A stretch of 33,736 nt of DNA from NCBI GenBank assembly GCA_022360815.1, contig JAKSCC010000108.1:1-33736 (forward strand), given 5' to 3'. Below the pieces are notes generated by a model. It had not been told where the DNA came from, did not search any database, and saw only the letters and a list, made by a program, of their open reading frames with translations. This document shows, piece by piece, positions 1-8,141 of this stretch. The stretch comes from Desulfobacterales bacterium (GTDB lineage Bacteria; Desulfobacterota; Desulfobacteria; Desulfobacterales; Desulfolunaceae). How positions within the stretch are numbered: position 1 is the first letter of the stretch; each line of letters begins with the position of its first letter. The translations under genes and the position numbers were made by a program.

Positions 1-75
1 AACATGTGTTTATGTTTTGTAGATTACCCTTGTTTGATGGTGGGTGTGCAAATTCCATTTGGGCGGAGGTTTTGC

Positions 76-1956
76 ATGGGAGGTTCGATCAAAAGATTTC
101 TCTTCTTGGCCGTGGTGGTGGGGTGCATTTTAACGAAAGGGGTGGGATTTGCACTGGAACCCCTTTCAGATGAAGCCCTGGATGAGACCCATGCGGCCAG
201 TGGGATTCGTTTTGATATAGATTCTCTCTACATGAATTACTCTGCCGATGAGCTGGGATTTATCGCCCATGAGAACTTGCCAGCATATTGGGGCGGTTCC
301 ACCTCTTCTTATTGGAATCCAACAGAATCTGACTACCGCTATGGAAAGCTTTATGCCCAGAATGTTTTGGCAAGCAACATCAAGGTTGATGGAAGCTTTA
401 CCTTGGAGAGCGGTGTCTTCCCTTTTGCAGCACAGAGTTATGCCGTGAGAGATACTTGGAAAAACGAGTCAGGTAACATGTCTTTAAAAAGGCAGAAATA
501 TATTCATGATATTGATCCAATATATACGCTTACTGCAACCCTTCCTGAATTCAATACACGAAATCGGGATGTGATTCGCATCACCATGGCACCGGGCTCT
601 GGAAGTAGCGTGGTTGAGTTGGGATCAATGGCTGGACAGCTTTTTGTGGATTATTCAGAAAACAACAATCAAGGGGCATCTGCCACGACAGAGGCGTTGG
701 CACGCTTGGGTATTGATGGGGTCCGTTTGATTGATCAGCAGATGATGCTTTACCCCCTTGCCGATATTCCCAAATATTCCGGGAGCAATGAGTTGTATGC
801 TTCAGGTGAAGGTGTTGCCTTTGAACTTGGAATGCGGCTCTCCATTGATGCCATCGGTTTAAGATCTCCGGGGTACGTGGCCCCTTCTGGCAGCGGTTCT
901 TGGTCGGAGAGCCACAAAGGTGATCTGGTTTTAAAGGGGATTCATCTGAGAGAGTCATTTAACGATCCGTGGATTATTGATGCCTACAATGACTCTTCGT
1001 GGCCCACTCCTCCTTCGAAATATGACTATTTCGGCCGGATAACCCGAATTAACAATTTTGCATGGATAAGCAATTCGGACATTTCGAAAATGTATGCATA
1101 TGGAACAGGCGATTCAGGGGGCTATCAACAGGGGGACGAAAGTAAGCTTTTTAGTGCAAACAGTGAGATTTTAAGTCAATGGCGAGGAACAGCTCTGGAC
1201 CCCGATGTGGTGGATAGGATGTATGGTGGACGGTTTATGCTGGGAAACCTGAGGCAGATCCACTTTCATGATTATATTGCAGGAAATGGTGAGATCGCTT
1301 TTCACGAGAATCATTCCAACCAGATCGATCACCCAGGAATGTCTGATGATGTCAATGGTGAGAATCCTATTGATAGGCAGAACGGTAAGAGCAGTGAGCC
1401 CAAAGCTGACACCTCAAAGATTGTAGAGCGTCCTGCAACGGTCTCTTTTATTACACGAGGTGATGGTTCCACGTGTCTGGCCATGAACCTTCCCATTCAC
1501 GGTTCACTGCGTGTGGAAGAGGTGATGGGGTACAACTCATCGGGTAGCGACAACTATTTGGGGGGAAATTCGATGGGGCCTATTGTGGTGGAGGGGCTTC
1601 GGATTAAAAGGTTCTACCTGGAGTTTCCTGGCCGGAATGAGGCGTATACTCTGACCACACGGTATTTCCCCAGCTCAGATTCTTCTGTGGCGACACACCC
1701 TTACAAATATAGAGCAGGGCACCTTCCCATACCCCAGTCTCTTCCGGCCAACCAACACGATTATGATTGCATTGGCCGTGGGGTGGCGTGGTTTATGGAA
1801 AGGCTCTCCCCCATAACAGGAAATCAAGCCACATCACCCGGTGGGCTTGCGGATCAGTATGTGACGAGGCTGGGTGGAAGCCAGTATGGAGAGGGCAGAT
1901 CTTATTGGAAGATAGCTGAACATTTACCTTATAAGAGTGACTACAAACTTTATTGA
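76..1956 (+). CDS. Secreted FilF/DUF6160-like protein 1
   Basis: Predicted exported protein of 626 aa. The reading frame is open upstream to position 4, but the ATG at 76 is preferred because a purine-rich GGGCGGAGG lies just before it (61-69) and because it begins a signal peptide: a basic start (GGSIKR), a hydrophobic core and a short-residue exit near residue 26. The mature N-terminus carries the motif LEPLSDEALDETHAASG, the short 'plus-SDEELS-V-x-Gx-G' type segment found at the start of FilF/DUF6160-like surface proteins. The rest is rich in Gly, Ser, Asn and aromatic residues and looks beta-rich, with no catalytic motif I recognise. The next gene carries the same mature N-terminal motif, so the two probably form a functional pair in the envelope or a pilus-like structure. 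The family link rests on the short motif and is tentative; the role is unknown. Confidence 0.72.
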   Translation: MGGSIKRFLFLAVVVGCILTKGVGFALEPLSDEALDETHAASGIRFDIDSLYMNYSADELGFIAHENLPAYWGGSTSSYWNPTESDYRYGKLYAQNVLASNIKVDGSFTLESGVFPFAAQSYAVRDTWKNESGNMSLKRQKYIHDIDPIYTLTATLPEFNTRNRDVIRITMAPGSGSSVVELGSMAGQLFVDYSENNNQGASATTEALARLGIDGVRLIDQQMMLYPLADIPKYSGSNELYASGEGVAFELGMRLSIDAIGLRSPGYVAPSGSGSWSESHKGDLVLKGIHLRESFNDPWIIDAYNDSSWPTPPSKYDYFGRITRINNFAWISNSDISKMYAYGTGDSGGYQQGDESKLFSANSEILSQWRGTALDPDVVDRMYGGRFMLGNLRQIHFHDYIAGNGEIAFHENHSNQIDHPGMSDDVNGENPIDRQNGKSSEPKADTSKIVERPATVSFITRGDGSTCLAMNLPIHGSLRVEEVMGYNSSGSDNYLGGNSMGPIVVEGLRIKRFYLEFPGRNEAYTLTTRYFPSSDSSVATHPYKYRAGHLPIPQSLPANQHDYDCIGRGVAWFMERLSPITGNQATSPGGLADQYVTRLGGSQYGEGRSYWKIAEHLPYKSDYKLY

Positions 1957-2014
1957 GCAATACTTAGCATTTCGATGGACGTGAATGATTGGAATGAGAT
2001 GGGTTGGGGGATGG

Positions 2015-3289
2015 ATGAGAAAATTGTTTTCTTCAGTCTCGCTTTTGGTCGTTTTTTTTGTGTGGGGAGTCTTACCTCCTAATCTGTGGGCGTTGGAGCT
2101 CCTTGATGATGACTCTTTAGCATGTGTCGATGCCCAGGCGGGCCCAATTACAGTTTCTGTGGAACAGAATACGAACATGGTTCGTCTTTTTTTTGATACC
2201 TACATAGAAACCTATATCGAAGTCGATAACATTCGCCTTGGCTATTACTATAAGGATAAGGAAGATTTGGTAACAAGGAAAGGGATGAACCCGGGTGTTC
2301 CCTTTGGGACAGGTGCCGATCCTCGTCTGATCTGGAATCAGAACAATGCCAACCCAGACAGCGATGGCCATAAAACGTTTCGTGTGAATTATCAGGCCTA
2401 CAAACACAATGGAAGCAAAGGAGGAAAGACAGATCCTCGATATGCCATGGAATATGTCCTTGAAAATGGGCATGGGCAGACCACAGAGTTTGTACCATGG
2501 ACAGACGATGATCTTTACATGGCCAAGTATAAAAGCAGCAAAGGAAATAAAATGTGGGTGGATGGGGCCATTGGTGATAATTATGCGTATTTTTGCTTTT
2601 CAAAGAGGAGTTATCAGAATCGAAATTATCTGGACTGGGATGTCAATCTGAATAACGTGCGTCTTGGGGGCAGTCCGGATAACCCGGCCAAAATAAACGG
2701 TCTGGTCGTTCGTTTGAAGTATAACGACTTGAGTGCCTCGAACCCCAGGTTGACCGATATTATTATTGGAACCAACGATATACAGGGTGATTTGATGCTC
2801 GACTTTGTTCGGGCTACCGGCTTTTTTAGCCCTAAAAATGCATACAGATCAAGGCGGACGACTCTTCAGAATGGGTACAATGGCATCGCAGAAACAGATC
2901 TGGGGCAAGAGTTTAATATCACGCCGGTTCCTGTTGTTCTTCAAAGGGACCCCATGCTGACCCTGGTGGATCATTTCTACTTTGGCCGGGATTACAGAGA
3001 CCCCACGGGAACGGCTTTTATGACGGCCAACCCAGACAATCCCACCAACTCAAACACCCACAGCGGCGTTTTTTTGCGTATTGGTTTAGACCGCAGCAGC
3101 CCTCACTTTGGGTTCAATCTGGTGACAGGTTATAATGAGATGGTGGCGTCGGCTTTTGAATACCGGGGTGAGCATATCAACGAGTCTCTATACAGATGGT
3201 GGAATGGAATAGAAGATCCACCCGGGCTCAACGACTACCCCAGCTATTTGCCATCAGGTCCATATCTTGATTCAGGGGATTACAATTGA
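2015..3289 (+). CDS. Secreted FilF/DUF6160-like protein 2
   Basis: Predicted exported protein of 424 aa. The frame opens at 1985, but the ATG at 2015 (MRKLFSSVSLLVVFF) gives a classic signal peptide and follows the G-rich stretch GGGTTGGGGG at 2001-2010. Cleavage is likely near the Trp-Ala at residues 25-26. The mature protein starts LELLDDDSLACVDAQAG, which matches the LEPLSDEALDETHAASG segment of the upstream gene in position and spacing, so the two are probably paralogous in architecture although the bodies differ. The body is Asn/Asp/Tyr-rich with alternating polar and hydrophobic residues, suggesting a beta-sheet surface or outer-membrane-associated protein. It lies 58 bp after the first gene, on the same strand, with a terminator right after it, so a two-gene operon is likely. 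Function is not known. Confidence 0.72.
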   Translation: MRKLFSSVSLLVVFFVWGVLPPNLWALELLDDDSLACVDAQAGPITVSVEQNTNMVRLFFDTYIETYIEVDNIRLGYYYKDKEDLVTRKGMNPGVPFGTGADPRLIWNQNNANPDSDGHKTFRVNYQAYKHNGSKGGKTDPRYAMEYVLENGHGQTTEFVPWTDDDLYMAKYKSSKGNKMWVDGAIGDNYAYFCFSKRSYQNRNYLDWDVNLNNVRLGGSPDNPAKINGLVVRLKYNDLSASNPRLTDIIIGTNDIQGDLMLDFVRATGFFSPKNAYRSRRTTLQNGYNGIAETDLGQEFNITPVPVVLQRDPMLTLVDHFYFGRDYRDPTGTAFMTANPDNPTNSNTHSGVFLRIGLDRSSPHFGFNLVTGYNEMVASAFEYRGEHINESLYRWWNGIEDPPGLNDYPSYLPSGPYLDSGDYN

Positions 3290-3312
3290 ATTGTTTTTAT
3301 AGCAATCGATTG

Positions 3313-3346
3313 AAAAAGGGCCGCTTGCAAGTGCTGGCGGCCTTTT
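3313..3346 (+). terminator. Rho-independent terminator after secreted-protein pair
   Basis: The arms GGCCGC (3319-3324) and GCGGCC (3337-3342) pair perfectly around a 12-nt loop. The flanking A run (3313-3317) and T run (3343-3346) extend the stem. It lies 24 bp after the stop of the second secreted protein and can serve the convergent LysE-type gene as well, since the flanks are A-rich on one side and T-rich on the other. Confidence 0.8.
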
Positions 3347-3402
3347 GGCTTTTATGGATGTATTTGCTCTTGTCTTAACTGGTCCATTTAAAATGGATTT
3401 TT

Positions 3403-4014
3403 TTACGTTTCAGTGGCAAGTTTCAATCCAGTGGCCATCATGAGGCCTCCGGCGGTTTTTTGAATGAAACCCAGGCCGTTTTTTTCGGTTAAGATCACCC
3501 TGGCTTTGGAGGCGAGAAGCGCGTATGTTCCCAGAACCATGAAGTGGACCACAGAGACCGTGAGGCAAGCCAGTGCAATGCCTGTGGGGGTTAGGGTTTT
3601 CAGGTTCATGAATGTGGGAAGAAAACCGCAGTAGAAAAGAATGACCTTGGGGTTACCAAAGGTGATGAAAAGGCCGGTGAAGTAGCTCTTTTTTCCCGAG
3701 GGTGTCTTTGCTGCCGCCTCCATCTGGGCCGGGCCGGAGCGAATCAGCTTGATGCCGAACCAGATCAGATAGGCACCTCCGGCCATGCGGATGAGGTAGA
3801 AGAGATCACCCAGGGCTTCGGCGACCATGGAGAGGCCGAAGATGGCAAAGAGCAGAAAAATAATGTCTGCGGTGGAGAGACCGAAGATCACACCCAGAGC
3901 GGGGCGCATGCCTGATGCAAGGGCGGTTCCCACCGTGGCAAAGACACCGGGGCCGGGAATCATTGAGAGGATGGCCATGGCGGTGGCCAGGGCGAGAAAC
4001 GATGCGAAATCCAT
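3403..4014 (-). CDS. LysE/RhtB family amino-acid exporter
   Basis: Integral inner-membrane exporter of 203 aa, the usual length for LysE/RhtB proteins, which export amino acids or similar small metabolites. The start at 4014 (MDFASFLALATAMAILSMIPGPG) is chosen over the upstream in-frame codon at 4080 because GAGGAGTC sits just before it and because the family begins this way. The hallmark N-terminal segment SMIPGPGVFATVGTALASG and the motif FGNPKVILFYCGFLP are visible, with about six hydrophobic segments. The substrate cannot be read from the sequence. It is divergent from the DUF1456 gene across a 111-bp region whose palindrome overlaps its likely promoter. Confidence 0.92.
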   Translation of the reverse strand: MDFASFLALATAMAILSMIPGPGVFATVGTALASGMRPALGVIFGLSTADIIFLLFAIFGLSMVAEALGDLFYLIRMAGGAYLIWFGIKLIRSGPAQMEAAAKTPSGKKSYFTGLFITFGNPKVILFYCGFLPTFMNLKTLTPTGIALACLTVSVVHFMVLGTYALLASKARVILTEKNGLGFIQKTAGGLMMATGLKLATET

Positions 4015-4051
4015 GGTAGACTCCTCAAAGAGTGGGGAAGGGCTGAACGTG

Positions 4052-4092
4052 ATTTCAACACCATTGCACGGGCAGTGCAATGATTTTTATCC
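4052..4092. promoter_or_regulatory. Divergent promoters sharing one palindrome
   Basis: The perfect inverted repeat CATTGCAC (4062-4069) / GTGCAATG (4075-4082) lies between the divergent LysE-type and DUF1456 genes. On the minus strand TTGCAC (4080-4075), a 17-bp spacer and TGAAAT (4057-4052) form a promoter for the exporter. On the plus strand TTGCAC (4064-4069), a 17-bp spacer and TTATCC (4087-4092) form a weaker promoter for DUF1456. Each arm of the palindrome is thus a -35 box, so a dimeric regulator bound here would act on both genes. The promoter assignments are by eye. Confidence 0.5.
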
Positions 4093-4115
4093 TGAAGAGA
4101 GTCTTTTCTCTTCAG
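4092..4115 (+). repeat. Perfect hairpin in leader of DUF1456 gene
   Basis: CTGAAGAGA (4092-4100) and TCTCTTCAG (4107-4115) are perfect 9-bp arms around a 6-nt loop, ending 10 bp before the start codon at 4126. No T tract follows, so it is not a standard terminator. It could affect ribosome access to the adjacent GACGAGG or stabilise the mRNA. Confidence 0.5.
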
Positions 4116-4125
4116 AAGACGAGGC

Positions 4126-4587
4126 ATGATGACCAACAACGATATTTTAAGGCGCATACGATATATTTTTTCCCTCTCTGATGAGAAGGTGATCTCCATT
4201 TTTGGCGAGGGAGGCAAGACCGTCACACGGGCTGAGATCAGCGACTGGCTCAAACGCGATGAAGACCCTGATTTTAAAGCCTGCAGCGATGAGCTGCTGG
4301 CCACTTTTTTAAACGGATTTATCATTGAAAAAAGAGGGCGGCGCGAAGGCCCCCAGCCTGTGGCGGAGAGAAAGCTTACCCACAATATCGTCTTTTGGAA
4401 GCTTAAGATTGCTCTCAATTTAAAAGCAGACGATGTGATTGATACGCTGGGTCTGGCCAATTTTAAGATAAGCCGGCATGAGCTCAGTGCCTTTTTTCGA
4501 AAGCCCGGGCACAAACACTATCGGCCGTGTAAAGATCAGATTTTGAGAAATTTTCTTCAGGGGCTTCAAAAAAGAGAAGCGGATTGA
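4126..4587 (+). CDS. DUF1456 family protein (YehS-like)
   Basis: Small cytoplasmic protein of 153 aa, typical family length. It consists of two related helical halves: residues about 3-50 (NNDILRRIRYIFSLSD, then WLKRD, then CSDELLATFLNGFI) and about 85-150 (THNIVFWKLKIALNLKADD, then FFRKPGHKHYRPCKDQ, then ILRNFLQGL). This is the internal duplication of DUF1456/YehS. The start could be the ATG at 4126 or the adjacent ATG at 4129; GACGAGG precedes both. The biochemical role of the family is not established. It is transcribed away from the LysE-type gene and closed by its own terminator. Confidence 0.9.
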   Translation: MMTNNDILRRIRYIFSLSDEKVISIFGEGGKTVTRAEISDWLKRDEDPDFKACSDELLATFLNGFIIEKRGRREGPQPVAERKLTHNIVFWKLKIALNLKADDVIDTLGLANFKISRHELSAFFRKPGHKHYRPCKDQILRNFLQGLQKREAD

Positions 4588-4624
4588 GGATGGCATCGTA
4601 GAAAATTATAGATGATTTAAAAGG

Positions 4625-4661
4625 ACCCCGAGCTGAAAAGAGGATCAGCCCGGGGTTTTTT
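4625..4661 (+). terminator. Rho-independent terminator after DUF1456 gene
   Basis: ACCCCG plus GCTGA (4625-4636) pair with TCAGC plus CGGGGT (4645-4656) around an 8-nt loop, with one A/C mismatch, followed by a run of six T (4656-4661). This is a textbook intrinsic terminator 37 bp after the stop. Confidence 0.9.
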
Positions 4662-4754
4662 GCCCCCTCATTTTAAGAGCAACCACAGGAGGCAAGGATC
4701 GGGTTGGGTTGTGGGTGGCCCTGAGGAAGGGCCTTTGCTGCTCTTGATTTGGAA

Positions 4755-6230
4755 CTATAGGCCAATGGGCATGCCCATGGCGGGCCAGACCACCAAAACA
4801 AAGAGGGCGGTGACCACCATAAGCAGAATGCTTGCGACACTTCCATAGAGGAAGAATTCACCGGTTGTGAATTGGCCGGAGTCGTAGGCAATGGCATTGG
4901 GAGCGGCCCCCACCAGAAGGAGGAAGGGCATGCCAGCGGTCACCAGAGAGGCAAAGAGGATCACCTCAGGAGCCACACCCAGATAGGGTGCGATAACCAG
5001 GGCCACGGGCAGCGAGATGGCGATGGCCGCCACGTTCATGATGAAGTTGGTCATGATCATGACAAAAAAGGCGATGCTCATGACAAAGATAAACCAGTGG
5101 GACTCTTTAAAGAGGGTGAGCCAGTTAACGGCCAGCCATTGGGCGGCTCCGGTTTCCCAAAGGCAAAATCCGATGCTCATGGCCCCGCCAAAAAGCAGAA
5201 TGATGTTCCAAGGGACTGCTTCCAAATCCTTGATATCGAGGATATTGAGGATAAAAAAGAGGATGGTGGAGACCAGAATAATGGCGGTTTTGTTGACCCC
5301 TGCCAATTGTGGCACAAACGATCGCAGCGAGAGGGTGAGCACGCAGCAACCGATGATAAGAGCGGAGATCACTTCAGAGCGGGTAATGGTGCCCATCTGG
5401 TCAAGCATCAGGCGGGAGCGCTCTTTAATCCCCTTGATGCGGGATCTTTCGGGTCTGAAGAAGAGCATGACAAGACCCCAAATGAGAAAAACCATGACCC
5501 ATCCCACGGGGAACATGTACCAGGAGAGCTCAAAAAAAGAGACTTCGCGGCCCACAATATCTTTGAAGAAACCGATGGCAACCGCTCCTCGAGCCGCACC
5601 CAGAAGGGTGATGATGGAGCCGGCTCCGGCCACGTAAGCCATACCGATAAAGAGCCCTTTGCCAAAGCGCGTGGGGTCTCGGTCTGTGGCGTAGACGGTG
5701 TGAACCGTCATGAGAAGGGGGTAGATGGTGGCTGCCACGGCGGTGTGGGCCATGATGTGGGTGAGGGCGGCTGTGACCACAAAGCAGCCCAGGTAGATCA
5801 TGCTGGTTTTTTCACCCACAATGGAGAGCATCTTGTAGGCGATGCGGCGAGTCAGGCCGGTTTTGGTGAAGACCATGCCGATGATAAGGGAGGCAAAGAT
5901 AAAGAGAACCGAAGGGTCCATGAAGTCTTTAAAAGCCCGGTTGGCCGGACGCACCATAAACATCACCTGAAGCACGCCGATGGTGATGCTGGTAATGCCG
6001 ATGGGAAGCACTTCAAAGACCCACCAGATGCCAGCCAGAAGAAAGATGGCAATGGCCCCTTTGCCCTGGGGAGAGAGTGCAAAGGGTTTTCCGTTGGGGT
6101 CCACAGCATCCGGCCAGGGGGGAGAGCCGTATACCAAGGCAAAGAGGCCGAGTCCTAAGCCAAGAAAGAGAAGGCGTTTCCAGTCGATGGATGTACTTGA
6201 GGCTTCTGTCTGCAATGTGTCGGTAACCAT
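4755..6230 (-). CDS. DASS (SLC13) sodium:anion symporter
   Basis: Inner-membrane transporter of 491 aa of the divalent anion:sodium symporter family, which moves sulfate or C4/C5 dicarboxylates. The start at 6230 (MVTDTLQTEAS) is preferred to the frame opening at 6392 because GGGAGA precedes it and the extra N-terminus would be low-complexity. About 11-12 hydrophobic segments are visible. Family signatures include TNFIMNVAAIAISLPVAL in the C-terminal half and VGAAPNAIAYDSGQFTTGEF near the end, the second ion/substrate-binding region, plus ILLFGGAMSIGF in the middle. It is last in a three-gene minus-strand operon behind two receiver-domain proteins, 46 bp after the small response regulator. 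This suggests uptake controlled by that signalling pair. The substrate cannot be decided: sulfate fits a sulfate reducer, dicarboxylate is equally possible. Confidence 0.9.
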   Translation of the reverse strand: MVTDTLQTEASSTSIDWKRLLFLGLGLGLFALVYGSPPWPDAVDPNGKPFALSPQGKGAIAIFLLAGIWWVFEVLPIGITSITIGVLQVMFMVRPANRAFKDFMDPSVLFIFASLIIGMVFTKTGLTRRIAYKMLSIVGEKTSMIYLGCFVVTAALTHIMAHTAVAATIYPLLMTVHTVYATDRDPTRFGKGLFIGMAYVAGAGSIITLLGAARGAVAIGFFKDIVGREVSFFELSWYMFPVGWVMVFLIWGLVMLFFRPERSRIKGIKERSRLMLDQMGTITRSEVISALIIGCCVLTLSLRSFVPQLAGVNKTAIILVSTILFFILNILDIKDLEAVPWNIILLFGGAMSIGFCLWETGAAQWLAVNWLTLFKESHWFIFVMSIAFFVMIMTNFIMNVAAIAISLPVALVIAPYLGVAPEVILFASLVTAGMPFLLLVGAAPNAIAYDSGQFTTGEFFLYGSVASILLMVVTALFVLVVWPAMGMPIGL

Positions 6231-6276
6231 ATGGATGTATCTCCCTGGTGTGTAAAAAACCGTCTGAGTGGGCTCT

Positions 6277-6711
6277 CTACCAGCCTTTTCGGTTGATGAG
6301 GTGGCTGATCTCCGCATCTTTGATGCGCTCTTCGTGTTCACATTTGCGGCGGTACGCTTGCTGGAGTTTTTCTGTGATGACCCCGATGTCACAGGGCTTC
6401 ATGAGAAAATCGAGGGCTCCGGCTTTCATGCCATCAATGGCACGCTCTACGGTGGCTTCTCCGGTGAGCATAAGAACGGGGATGAGGGGGTACTTCTCCT
6501 TGATTTTCAAAAGCGCTTCAGGCCCGCTCATCTCTGGCATCAGCACATCCAGAATGATCAGATCCACAGGTTCAGTATCCAAAAGGGCGAGGGCCTCAGG
6601 GCCCGAAGTGACGGATCTTGATTTAAAACCTCGCAATTCAAGGCGTTTGCTTAAGGTTTGGGCAAACGCCTCTTCATCGTCTACCACAAGGACAACAGGG
6701 GCGATGGGCAT
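6277..6711 (-). CDS. Single-domain response regulator
   Basis: CheY-like receiver protein of 144 aa with no output domain. The acidic pair Asp11-Asp12, phospho-acceptor Asp55 (IILDVLMPEMSG), Thr83 (LTGEA) and Lys105 (LMKPCD) are all present, so it should be phosphorylated by a histidine kinase and signal by protein contact. A basic and acidic C-terminal tail of about 25 residues (RRKCEHEERIKDAEISHL) follows the domain. The ATG at 6711 has AAGGAGAG before it. It lies between the kinase-like/receiver fusion and the DASS transporter, on the same strand. No histidine kinase gene is in the window, so the partner is unknown. Its receiver is similar in wording to the receiver of the upstream fusion (VVLVVDDEEAFAQTLSKRL against RVLLVDDEKEFTQTLSDRL), suggesting the two arose by duplication. 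Confidence 0.93.
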   Translation of the reverse strand: MPIAPVVLVVDDEEAFAQTLSKRLELRGFKSRSVTSGPEALALLDTEPVDLIILDVLMPEMSGPEALLKIKEKYPLIPVLMLTGEATVERAIDGMKAGALDFLMKPCDIGVITEKLQQAYRRKCEHEERIKDAEISHLINRKGW

Positions 6712-6730
6712 GGGTCTCTCCTTGTTTCGT

Positions 6731-6772
6731 AAGGGGCCTGTCCCTGTCTTCGGGTCGTGGGTACAGGCCCTT
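6731..6772 (-). repeat. Intercistronic hairpin in receiver/DASS operon
   Basis: AAGGGGCCTGT (6731-6741) pairs with ACAGGCCCTT (6763-6772), one base bulged, in the gap between the fusion gene stop (6793) and the small regulator start (6711). Neither side has a T tract in the direction of transcription, so it is more likely an mRNA processing or stability element than a terminator. Confidence 0.55.
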
Positions 6773-6792
6773 CTCTATTTGGTTGTGGATCG

Positions 6793-8007
6793 CTACGCTT
6801 TTTTGCGGGGCCGATTGGCCTCGTAGGCTGCCTTCATGGTTTCGGTGAGCAGATCGATGTCTGCAGGCTTTTGGAGATAGGCAAAAGCTCCCATGGAAAG
6901 ACACCTTTTTTTATCCTCTTCCGACCCATGTCCGGTGAGTATGATCACTTCAATGTTGGGTTTTTCTTCCCTTACTTTTTTAAGCACCTCATACCCGTTG
7001 ACTCCCGGCATTTTGAGGTCCAGAACCATCACATCGGTCTCCCCTTTTTCTGCAATGGAGAGAGCCTCTTCGCCTCCGTGGGCCACGGTGGGGGTTAAAT
7101 CCCGAAGGCGCAGACGATCGGAGAGGGTTTGGGTGAACTCTTTTTCATCGTCCACCAGAAGCACTCGAGGTGAGACCGGGGGATCGAAGTCGTACATGAC
7201 ATTGGCCTTGTAAAATCCTTTGCCGATGCGAGTTTCCGCCGATTTTACACCATCCACTTTCAAGGCCTCGTTTATTACCTTCTCTTTGAAGCGGCTCAGC
7301 ATCAGGACGTTTTTGTTTAAGGTGATCACCGCATGGCCCTTCTTGACGTCGGCCGAGAGCCCCTGGCCTGTTTCGATGAGGGCCATTTCCAGTCTGCAGG
7401 CGGTGTGGAAGTCGGTGAGGAGGGCTTTGGTTTGTGAAGGGTCAAGGGCGATGTGTGAGAGGCTTTTTTGGATGAGCTCTGCAGCTTTTTGGGGCTCAAT
7501 TTTATGGGTGGGGATAACCAGGTCGTAGAGCGAGGTGTCCCAGGCGCTTTTTCCGTGGAGATCGTGGCACCAGCCAAGGGTCACTTCATCGAGTCTGTTG
7601 AGAGCATTTTTTGCCTGGGTATCGGTTTGATTTTGGCGTTGCATGGCGGTGTGAATCCGATTTTTTCGATCGGCAATGATGAGACATCGAAGAACCACCG
7701 AAAGGCTTGCCGGGATGAGGTGGGCAGAAAGTCCCTTGATGATGACATCTTCGGTGAGGAGGATGCGGGAAAGGGTCAGCTTTATCGCCGCAAGGCTCTT
7801 TTCCCGCTCATGGGTGAAGCTATTGAAGGCTGGGGTGTGTCCGTTAAAGATGCGGTGGAGACTTCCAGACTTGAGGTGCTGCTGGTCCACGGCAAAAGCG
7901 ATGACGTCTTCGTCGGTAAAAACCTTCATTCCTGTTTCACGGGCAACGGCGCTGACAACGGGCTCGGCCTGACTGTAAACTCCGTGGGTGATGGCAAGAG
8001 ATGGCAT
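6793..8007 (-). CDS. Cytidylate kinase-like domain fused to receiver domain
   Basis: 404-aa fusion. Residues 1 to about 185 resemble the cytidylate-kinase-like family (Cytidylate_kin2): MPSLAITHGVYSQAEPVV in the P-loop place, TGMKVFTDEDVI, then VIIKGLSAHLIP, VVLRCLIIADRKNR, and SLYDLVIPTHKI before a helix of the 'AAELI' type. The glycine-rich Walker A GxxGxGK[ST] is absent, so catalysis is doubtful and a sensor or scaffold role is likely. Residues about 218-275 form a small BON-like or dodecin-like alpha/beta segment. Residues 280-400 are a complete receiver: Asp286-Asp287, phospho-acceptor Asp330, Thr358, Lys380. The ATG at 8007 follows GGAGG. It is the first gene of the operon and sits directly behind a sigma54-type promoter. 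The kinase-like call is from motif order and is less certain than the receiver. Confidence 0.85.
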   Translation of the reverse strand: MPSLAITHGVYSQAEPVVSAVARETGMKVFTDEDVIAFAVDQQHLKSGSLHRIFNGHTPAFNSFTHEREKSLAAIKLTLSRILLTEDVIIKGLSAHLIPASLSVVLRCLIIADRKNRIHTAMQRQNQTDTQAKNALNRLDEVTLGWCHDLHGKSAWDTSLYDLVIPTHKIEPQKAAELIQKSLSHIALDPSQTKALLTDFHTACRLEMALIETGQGLSADVKKGHAVITLNKNVLMLSRFKEKVINEALKVDGVKSAETRIGKGFYKANVMYDFDPPVSPRVLLVDDEKEFTQTLSDRLRLRDLTPTVAHGGEEALSIAEKGETDVMVLDLKMPGVNGYEVLKKVREEKPNIEVIILTGHGSEEDKKRCLSMGAFAYLQKPADIDLLTETMKAAYEANRPRKKA

Positions 8008-8061
8008 GGCGCCTCCTTAAGGTTAAAGTCACGTGGTTGCTCTGTCTTGCAAGGAAAGAAT

Positions 8062-8077
8062 GGCAAGGAATATGCCA
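8062..8077 (-). promoter_or_regulatory. Sigma54 (-24/-12) promoter of receiver/DASS operon
   Basis: Read on the minus strand, TGGCATATTCCTTGCC has the GG and GC doublets exactly 10 nt apart, close to the sigma54 consensus TGGCACG-N4-TTGCW. Transcription would start near 8051, leaving a leader of about 44 nt to the ATG at 8007. The two upstream 15-bp repeats (8142-8191) sit at about -90 to -140, the distance expected for activator-binding sites. Confidence 0.7.
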
Positions 8078-8141
8078 GGTTTTGTTTTTGATTTTGTTTC
8101 GGAGGGTTATGTGTGCGGGGGCTTTTTTATGATGCGAGGTG

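Noticed and set aside
4872-6158. 428-aa plus-strand open frame, rich in Gly, His, Asp and Lys
   Set aside because: It lies entirely opposite the DASS transporter gene, whose protein has clear membrane segments and family motifs. The composition is what the reverse of a hydrophobic membrane protein gives.
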